Assembly: GCA_041686235.1 (NCBI GenBank) | Contig: JAWLED010000039.1 | Location: forward strand, 1-25,771 | Direction of reading: 5' to 3' | Length of the DNA stretch: 25,771 nucleotides | Origin: JAAAOH01 sp041686235 | GTDB lineage: Bacteria > Spirochaetota > Spirochaetia > DSM-27196 > PWMO01 | Shown: in pieces, positions 21,046 through 25,771 of the stretch | Layout: each line of letters begins with the position of its first letter | Numbering within the stretch: position 1 is the first letter of the stretch | Made by a program: the position numbers and the translations under genes | Notes under the pieces: generated by a model | Told to the model about the DNA's origin: nothing | What the model saw: only the letters and a program-made list of their open reading frames with translations | Databases searched by the model: none

Positions 21046-21414
21046 CTACTGCTGTTTTGCTTGCGGTTTCTTCCGAATCAACTCGGCGACCTTGGCGGCC
21101 TTACCGACGCGGTTGCGGATGTAGTAGAGCTTTGCGCGACGAACACGCCCGCGGCGGCTTACCTCTATCTTTTGGATCCGAGGTGAATGCAGAGGAAATA
21201 CACGCTCGACGCCGATGCCGTAAGACATTTTGCGAACCGTGAACGTTCGCCGGGCCCCGCCGTTATTCTTGGCAATAACGAGCCCCTCGAAGACCTGTAT
21301 ACGCTCGGTGCGGCCCTCCACGATATTGAAGTGCACCTTTACCGTGTCCCCGACACGAAAGTTCTCGACGTCCTGTTTTGTCTGCTCGCTCTCGATTGCG
21401 CTGATAAGATCCAT
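21046..21414 (-). CDS. rplS: 50S ribosomal protein L19
   Basis: A 122-residue ribosomal protein: VGDTVKVHFNIVEGRTERIQ, then VFEGLVIAKNNGGARRTFTV and SPRIQKIEVSRRGRVRRAKL. The frame stays open upstream inside trmD, but ATG 21414 has AAGGAG at 7 bases and gives the standard start MDLISAIE. It lies 10 bases after trmD. L19 sits at the 30S-50S interface. The C-terminus is slightly extended with KKPQAKQQ. Confidence 0.97.
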   Translation of the reverse strand: MDLISAIESEQTKQDVENFRVGDTVKVHFNIVEGRTERIQVFEGLVIAKNNGGARRTFTVRKMSYGIGVERVFPLHSPRIQKIEVSRRGRVRRAKLYYIRNRVGKAAKVAELIRKKPQAKQQ

Positions 21415-21424
21415 GTTGGGCTCC

Positions 21425-22117
21425 TTATTCATTTCCTTCGTTTTCAGTTGCAGCGCCCGGCAGGTCTCCGCGGTAGCGCCGCGTCTTTTCGACCCGTTTT
21501 TGGTGTCGCCACCGGCGGATCCGCTCGTGGTGTCCGGTAAGCAACACCTCGGGAACGGCCATACCCTTGTACACTTCGGGCCGCGTGTACTGAGGGTACT
21601 CGAGGAGCCCGTCTTGAAACGACTCCTCGGACAGCGACTCCGGTGCGATGACCCCGTCCAACAGCCGTACGACCGCATCGACAATAACCAGGGCGGATAA
21701 CTCACCGGAGGATATCACATAATCGCCGATTGTGAGCTCATCGTCAACATAGTGATCGATGATGCGTTGGTCGACGCCCTCGTATCGCCCGCAGATGAAC
21801 ACCAACTCCCGCTCGGCGGCGAGCTCGTGGGCCGTGGATTGGGTGAACGGGCGACCCGACGGCGTGGGAAAAACCGTCCTGCGGTTCGAAGCGTTCACCG
21901 AATCGAGGGCCCGGCCCAGCGGCTCGGGCTTGAGCACCATACCGGCTCCGCCACCGTAGGGCGCGTCGTCACACGTACGGTGCCGGTCGGTCGCGAAGTC
22001 GCGGATGTCGACCGCGGTATAGGAGACGACCCCGTTCTCTACGGCGCGCCCGAGGATCGACTCGGTAAAAAACGCCTCGATAAGACCCGGGAAAAGCGTT
22101 AACACGCTAATGTTCAT
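21425..22117 (-). CDS. trmD: tRNA (guanine37-N1)-methyltransferase
   Basis: A 230-residue SPOUT-class enzyme that methylates G37 next to the anticodon and prevents frameshifting. Motifs are MNISVLTLFPG, DDAPYGGGAGMVLKPEP, ICGRYEGVDQRI, the knot segment IGDYVISSGELSALVIVDA, and LLTGHHERIRRWR near the end. ATG 22117 overlaps the rimM stop by four bases (ATGA); a GTG four codons earlier is less likely. The order rimM-trmD-rplS is conserved across bacteria. Confidence 0.97.
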   Translation of the reverse strand: MNISVLTLFPGLIEAFFTESILGRAVENGVVSYTAVDIRDFATDRHRTCDDAPYGGGAGMVLKPEPLGRALDSVNASNRRTVFPTPSGRPFTQSTAHELAAERELVFICGRYEGVDQRIIDHYVDDELTIGDYVISSGELSALVIVDAVVRLLDGVIAPESLSEESFQDGLLEYPQYTRPEVYKGMAVPEVLLTGHHERIRRWRHQKRVEKTRRYRGDLPGAATENEGNE

Positions 22118-22617
22118 GCAAGAACCCACGGAGCTTTCAGCTCGACATGCCGCTTTCTCACGTCTACCTCTCCCACGAACGGCTCGCGAAAGGGTACGTT
22201 GTACGTCTTTCCGTCAAGGGTCTCGACTTCGAGCATATCGCAGACCCCGCTGTCCCACACCCCGACCACGTGCGCGATAACGTTCTCGCCTTCGCCATAC
22301 AACGCGCAACCGACCAAATCGGCCACGTAAAACTCATCCTCTCCGCAGGGCGCCGCCGCCGACCGATCGACCCATAACTCGCAGCCGTGCAGCCGCTGCG
22401 CGTCGTCGCGGGAATCGATACCGGCGAGCTTCATCAGTATTTCTCGATGGGCGGGGCGCACCCCCTCTACCGCGAGGTCGTGTTCGGTTTCGCCGCATCG
22501 AAGCTTCAGTTCGGTGAGACCAACCAGATGGTCGAGCTCACCGGAATAGCTGCCGACTTTGACCCAGCCTTGGGTCCCGTGGGCGCCGCGCACAAACCCG
22601 ACGGCCAGCTCACTCAT
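22114..22617 (-). CDS. rimM: 16S rRNA processing protein RimM
   Basis: A 167-residue 30S maturation factor that binds S19. The N-terminal domain begins VGFVRGAHGTQGWVKV. The C-terminal PRC-barrel shows EFYVADLVGCALY, then DMLEVETLDGKTYNVPF and EPFVGEVDVRKRHV. The start ATG 22617 overlaps the khpA stop by one base (TAATG), and the stop overlaps trmD (ATGA), so the three are translationally coupled. Confidence 0.95.
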   Translation of the reverse strand: MSELAVGFVRGAHGTQGWVKVGSYSGELDHLVGLTELKLRCGETEHDLAVEGVRPAHREILMKLAGIDSRDDAQRLHGCELWVDRSAAAPCGEDEFYVADLVGCALYGEGENVIAHVVGVWDSGVCDMLEVETLDGKTYNVPFREPFVGEVDVRKRHVELKAPWVLA

Positions 22618-22850
22618 TAGTCGAGAATCTCGAGCACGATCCGCTTGCCGGTCTTGGTTGCCGCTGCGTTCAAGACGGTTCGGATAGCCTGCGCAATGCG
22701 ACCGTGCTTGCCGATGACTTTACCGATATCCGACTGAGAAACCTTGAGCTCCAAAATGGTCGACTTCTCGCCCTCGATCATGTTTACTTCCACCTCGTCC
22801 GGTTCGTCGACCAGAGACCGGGCGATGTAGTCTACGAGTTCCTTTTCCAC
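22617..22850 (-). CDS. khpA: KH-domain RNA-binding protein KhpA (YlqC family)
   Basis: A 77-residue protein consisting of one KH domain. The GxxG RNA-contact loop is seen in IGKVIGKHGRIAQAIR, followed by the final strand KRIVLEILD. KhpA usually pairs with KhpB/Jag to bind RNAs that affect cell elongation and division. The start is GTG 22850 with AGAGGGGG upstream. It sits between rpsP and rimM, the standard position of ylqC. Confidence 0.95.
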   Translation of the reverse strand: MEKELVDYIARSLVDEPDEVEVNMIEGEKSTILELKVSQSDIGKVIGKHGRIAQAIRTVLNAAATKTGKRIVLEILD

Positions 22851-22893
22851 GCGTGCCCCCTCTGTTGCTAACCATACGTGTTGCTAACAGGCG

Positions 22894-23145
22894 CTACTTG
22901 ATGTGAAAATTTCTCTTGTTGAGGAGTTTTCGCACCGTATCGCTCGGCCGCGCTCCATTGTCGATCCATTCGCGAATGCGATCTTCCTTGAGACTCAGTT
23001 GGTTCTCTTCGATTTCAATGGGGTGATACAGTCCCACCTCTTCGAGTGCCCGACCATCTCGAGGCGCACGCTTGTCCACAACAACCAACCGATAGTATGG
23101 TCGTTTCCGGCTTCCAAATCTCTTGAGTCGTATTCTCGCGCTCAC
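22894..23145 (-). CDS. rpsP: 30S ribosomal protein S16
   Basis: An 83-residue protein starting SARIRLKRFGSRKRPYYRLV, then VVDKRAPRDGRALEEVGLYH and WIDNGARPSDTVRKLL, all standard for S16. GTG 23145 is the start, with GGAGG 5 bases upstream. It lies 30 bases after ffh and 43 before khpA. Confidence 0.97.
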   Translation of the reverse strand: MSARIRLKRFGSRKRPYYRLVVVDKRAPRDGRALEEVGLYHPIEIEENQLSLKEDRIREWIDNGARPSDTVRKLLNKRNFHIK

Positions 23146-23175
23146 AACAACCTCCTGCGTCGTATGCGTATATCG

Positions 23176-24513
23176 CTACATGCCACCAAGTTGAGACAGC
23201 ATCTGATTCTGATACTTCTTGTTCTTGGACATTTTCTTCATTGTCTGGCGCATCTTATCAAATTTCTTTATAAGACGCGTTACTTGATACACCGATGTAC
23301 CGCTCCCCCGTGCAATGCGCTTGCGCCGCGGCGGGCCCAGTATTCGATGATTGCGGCGCTCTTCGGGCGTCATCGAAAGGATGATGGCCTCTTCGTGCTT
23401 GAGCTCTTTCTCGTCGATATCGTCCTCGGAAATCTGGCCCTTGAGGCCGGGGATCATTTCCATCATCGATTGTACCGAGCCCATTTTGCGCATTCGCTGG
23501 AACTGTTCGAGATAATCCTCGAGCGTGAAGGTAGCCGACCGCATTTTTTTCTGCAGCGCGACCGCCTCCTCTTCGTCGTAGGTTTCCTGCGCCTTTTCGA
23601 CGAGCGAAACGACGTCTCCCATGCCGAGAATGCGCGAGGCCATGCGATCGGGATAGAACGGCTCGAGGTCTTCGGTTTTCTCCCCTACACCGATGAACTT
23701 GACCGGTTTGTCGGTGACGCTCTTGAGACTGAGCGCGGCGCCGCCGCGGGTGTCGGAGTCGAACTTGCTGAGTATGACACCGGAGAGCTCAATCCGCTCG
23801 TTAAACGACTTTGCCACCTCGACCGCGTTCTGACCGGTCATTGCATCGGCGACCAGCAGTACTTCCTGGGGGTCCGCCGCTTTGCGGATGCGCTCGAGCT
23901 CGGCCATGAGGTCTTCGTCGATTTGCAGGCGGCCGGAGGTGTCTACCAGGACCGTATTGAGTCCCCGGCTCTTCGCCTCTTTGAGGGCGCCTTTGACGAC
24001 TTTGACCGGGTCCGACGCTTTTTTGTCGGCATAGACCGGGATATCGATCTGTTGGCCGAGAACCTCGAGCTGGTCGATCGCGGCCGGACGTACCAAGTCC
24101 GCCGCAACGAGAAGGGGCGTTCGGTTTTCTTTGTCACGAAGGTGTGCGGCAAGCTTCGCCGCGGTGGTGGTCTTACCGGAGCCTTGCAACCCCGCCAACA
24201 AGATGACCGACTGGGTGTCGGGGCCCTTGAGCTCGAGATCTTGGCGTTCGTCGCCGAGGAGTCCGACGATTTTGTCGTGAACAATTTTTACAAACTGTTG
24301 GCCCGGAGACACCGAGCGCATGACCGCCTCGCCGCTTGCCTCGCGGATCGTGCGATTGACGAAACGGCGTACCACCCGCAGGTTAACGTCGGCTTCGAGG
24401 AGTGCAACTTTGATTTCGTCGACCGCTTCTTGGATATTCTTCTCTGTGATGGAAGATTTCCCCGAGACTTGACGGACGACGTCGCTGAGCTTATTGGAAA
24501 TTCTATCGAGCAT
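23176..24513 (-). CDS. ffh: Signal recognition particle protein Ffh (SRP54)
   Basis: A 445-residue GTPase that delivers membrane and secretory proteins to the translocon. An N domain (1-90) precedes the G domain with GLQGSGKTTTAAKLA (P-loop), DTSGRL and SKFDSDTRGG. A methionine-rich M domain (about 310-445) with SVQSMMEMIPGLKGQ and RGSGTSVYQVTRLIKKF binds SRP RNA. The end is QNQMLSQLGGM. It is the first gene of the long operon, with a consensus promoter just upstream. The ribosome site is weak. Confidence 0.98.
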   Translation of the reverse strand: MLDRISNKLSDVVRQVSGKSSITEKNIQEAVDEIKVALLEADVNLRVVRRFVNRTIREASGEAVMRSVSPGQQFVKIVHDKIVGLLGDERQDLELKGPDTQSVILLAGLQGSGKTTTAAKLAAHLRDKENRTPLLVAADLVRPAAIDQLEVLGQQIDIPVYADKKASDPVKVVKGALKEAKSRGLNTVLVDTSGRLQIDEDLMAELERIRKAADPQEVLLVADAMTGQNAVEVAKSFNERIELSGVILSKFDSDTRGGAALSLKSVTDKPVKFIGVGEKTEDLEPFYPDRMASRILGMGDVVSLVEKAQETYDEEEAVALQKKMRSATFTLEDYLEQFQRMRKMGSVQSMMEMIPGLKGQISEDDIDEKELKHEEAIILSMTPEERRNHRILGPPRRKRIARGSGTSVYQVTRLIKKFDKMRQTMKKMSKNKKYQNQMLSQLGGM

Positions 24514-24541
24514 GGTCTTATATCCCGAAGGTGTAGCGTTA

Positions 24542-24571
24542 TTTATACTGTTTTGAGAAGTCCGATGTCAA
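24542..24571 (-). promoter_or_regulatory. Sigma-70-type promoter of the ffh operon
   Basis: On the minus strand a perfect TTGACA (24571-24566) and TATAAA (24547-24542) are separated by 18 bases. The predicted start near 24535 gives a leader of about 22 bases. The -35 begins 4 bases after the stop of the upstream TPR gene, so it separates that gene from the operon. Confidence 0.75.
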
Positions 24572-24574
24572 CCG

Positions 24575-25771
24575 CTACCGAATGTCGAAGAAATGACGGC
24601 GTAGATACTGCACGCGCGCCTCGGCCGGCTCCCAGTATTTGCTCAGCGGATACTCGTCGACAACCCGCTCGTAATATTCGAGAGCGCTGCGTGCCTCGCG
24701 CTCGCTTTCGTATAACTCGGCGAGTCTAAAGTAGATCTCGGCTCGGTCGGCTTCCGGAGTGCCTGATTCGGTGTCCGTGGCGCTCTGGGTCGGCTGCGGC
24801 GAATCATCGCCTTCTTCTGCGAGGTATTGCTCCAAAGGCTCGATGGCACGCGCTGCCTCGCTGCTTTCGAGCAGGAGCAACCCGAGCTCGAGCGCTTGCT
24901 CCGCCTCAGGCTCGTCCCCGGCATCCGTGAGGGCTGAGTAATGCTCCCACGCCCCCTCAGTATCTTCGGTGGCGAGCGCGGTACGAAACAGACCGTCCCG
25001 CGCCGCGCGGCGGTAGGACGAATCCTCCCCGTCGAGGTTCCGCTGCCAGTGGCGGCGAGCCGTTCCGTATTCTTCGAGCTCGTAGGCCAACTCGGCAATC
25101 GTGTCGTGGACCTCGGGGTCGTCACCGGGGTCCCCGTCGAGAAACGTCTCGAGCGCGGCTTCGCGGTCTCCCGCCTCGAGCAGCGCATACGCCTCATCCA
25201 CGTCGACCGGCTCCTCCTCTGCTGCCTCATCCACGTCGCCCTGGTCGTCCTCTCCGTCATCTTCCTGCTCGCCCTGCCCCTGCTCCTCACCGGTCACATC
25301 GGGGGCAAAATCGCCGTCGGACTCCGCCTCCGGGTCGGCGAGGTCTTCGACTGTGGGATTGCTCCGACCAATCTCGGCACCCGCGTCGCCGCCGGCACCC
25401 GCGTCGCCGGCGGCCGCGTCGTCGACGGCCCCCGGAGGAGCCGCATCGTTTCCGCCACCGGCTGAAGGCTCAGGTGCTGCCTCGACGGCCACACGCTGTT
25501 GATCGAAAGCGCCGGTGTCGAGATCTTGGCGCTGAAAGCGTGCAACATACTCACCGGCTTCGTCTGCGGAAAAGAGAAACACCGTGTTTCCGCTCGAGGT
25601 GCGGCGGCGGCGAAAGGAAAGGCCTTCGGCGTCATTCTCCTCGCCGAGATATATCCACCCGGTGCCGGGAAGATTGAGCTCGACTTCGTCGCCGACGGTA
25701 ACGTTGTGTCGTGCCTCCACTTCTCGGCTCTCGGTGTCGACGGGCCCGGGCTCCGGGTCCGGTTCGGGCTC
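24575..25771 (-). CDS. Acidic TPR-repeat protein, N-terminus beyond window
   Basis: 398 residues are visible; the frame is open to the window edge, so the start is outside. The visible part begins with a Pro-Glu linker (EPEPDPEPGP), then a beta-rich domain of about 65 residues (VTVGDEVELNLPGTGWIYLG, ending ARFQRQDLD). A long Ala/Gly/Asp/Glu-rich linker and several TPR-like helical pairs follow, including AYALLEAGDREAALETFL, YEREARSALEYY-like RLAELYESEREARSALEYYE and VVDEYPLSKYW. The layout suggests an envelope protein, perhaps a lipoprotein, with a TPR scaffold like those of the BamD/CpoB type. That is inference. Net charge is strongly negative. Confidence 0.75.
   Translation of the reverse strand, partial: EPEPDPEPGPVDTESREVEARHNVTVGDEVELNLPGTGWIYLGEENDAEGLSFRRRRTSSGNTVFLFSADEAGEYVARFQRQDLDTGAFDQQRVAVEAAPEPSAGGGNDAAPPGAVDDAAAGDAGAGGDAGAEIGRSNPTVEDLADPEAESDGDFAPDVTGEEQGQGEQEDDGEDDQGDVDEAAEEEPVDVDEAYALLEAGDREAALETFLDGDPGDDPEVHDTIAELAYELEEYGTARRHWQRNLDGEDSSYRRAARDGLFRTALATEDTEGAWEHYSALTDAGDEPEAEQALELGLLLLESSEAARAIEPLEQYLAEEGDDSPQPTQSATDTESGTPEADRAEIYFRLAELYESEREARSALEYYERVVDEYPLSKYWEPAEARVQYLRRHFFDIR

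Noticed and set aside
22903..24729. Open frame of 608 codons on the plus strand, antisense to ffh
   Set aside because: It mirrors the codons of ffh and part of rpsP, has no ribosome site, and its translation (His/Leu/Arg/Asp-rich) matches no known fold. GC-rich third positions commonly keep such antisense frames open.
1..25771. Mobile element, prophage, CRISPR or defence system
   Set aside because: No transposase, integrase, phage, Cas or toxin-antitoxin-like frames were seen, and no array of short spaced repeats. The gene order is housekeeping throughout.

Overview
The window looks like the chromosome of a free-living spirochaete, probably a Spirochaetaceae member related to the Treponema/Spirochaeta group. 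The strongest evidence is a core-type FlaB flagellin (13441-14313) with a sigma-28 promoter. It is supported by a spirochaete-style cluster running from ffh to the flagellar-export homologues, and by several large proteins I can only place as spirochaete-like. DNA is moderately GC-rich, and GTG or TTG starts are frequent. The long secreted or surface proteins are very acidic, which would fit a saline or alkaline habitat, but that is inference. No phage, insertion sequence, CRISPR array or other obvious mobile DNA is visible. No gene-free stretch exceeds 300 bases.

Left part (1-8.8 kb), all on the minus strand. Reading in the direction of transcription: a small membrane protein, aroH (chorismate mutase), map (methionine aminopeptidase), tRNA-Thr(TGT), tRNA-Tyr(GTA), a YkgJ-type CxxC protein, a metallo-beta-lactamase-fold hydrolase, a 68-residue protein, a 1340-residue protein with Ig-like repeats and an OmpA domain, mltG, and the start of dnaG, which runs off the left edge. 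The tRNA pair has its own near-consensus promoter.

Middle (8.8-15.8 kb), mixed strands. A HAD hydrolase overlaps an SPFH/band-7-like membrane protein on the plus strand. This pair meets head-on, with 2 bases between stop codons, a minus-strand pair made of thiamine pyrophosphokinase and a 603-residue protein of unknown function. Divergent from the latter is flaB, with a strong intrinsic terminator. It is followed by a CCA-adding enzyme gene that appears to be transcribed without a leader. Neither tRNA in the window encodes its CCA end, so this enzyme is expected to be needed.

Right part (15.8-25.8 kb), all minus strand. A consensus sigma-70 promoter drives a tightly packed run: ffh, rpsP, a KH-domain protein (khpA), rimM, trmD, rplS, a FliK-like protein, a FlhB C-terminal homologue, a modified HD-GYP protein, yraN and a small FlgM-like protein. 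Then come coaD (with its own probable leaderless promoter), rpmF, acpP, a terminator, and rnc. The run thus places SRP targeting, ribosome assembly and tRNA modification together with a possible flagellar export-switch and signalling module. The last gene, upstream of ffh, is an acidic TPR protein truncated by the window edge.

The most interesting points are: (1) the Ig-like array built from three copies of an alternating two-domain unit and closed by an OmpA domain that has lost the diaminopimelate-binding Asp; (2) the FliK-like/FlhB-C/HD-GYP/FlgM-like block inside the SRP-ribosome operon; (3) two probable leaderless genes, cca and coaD.
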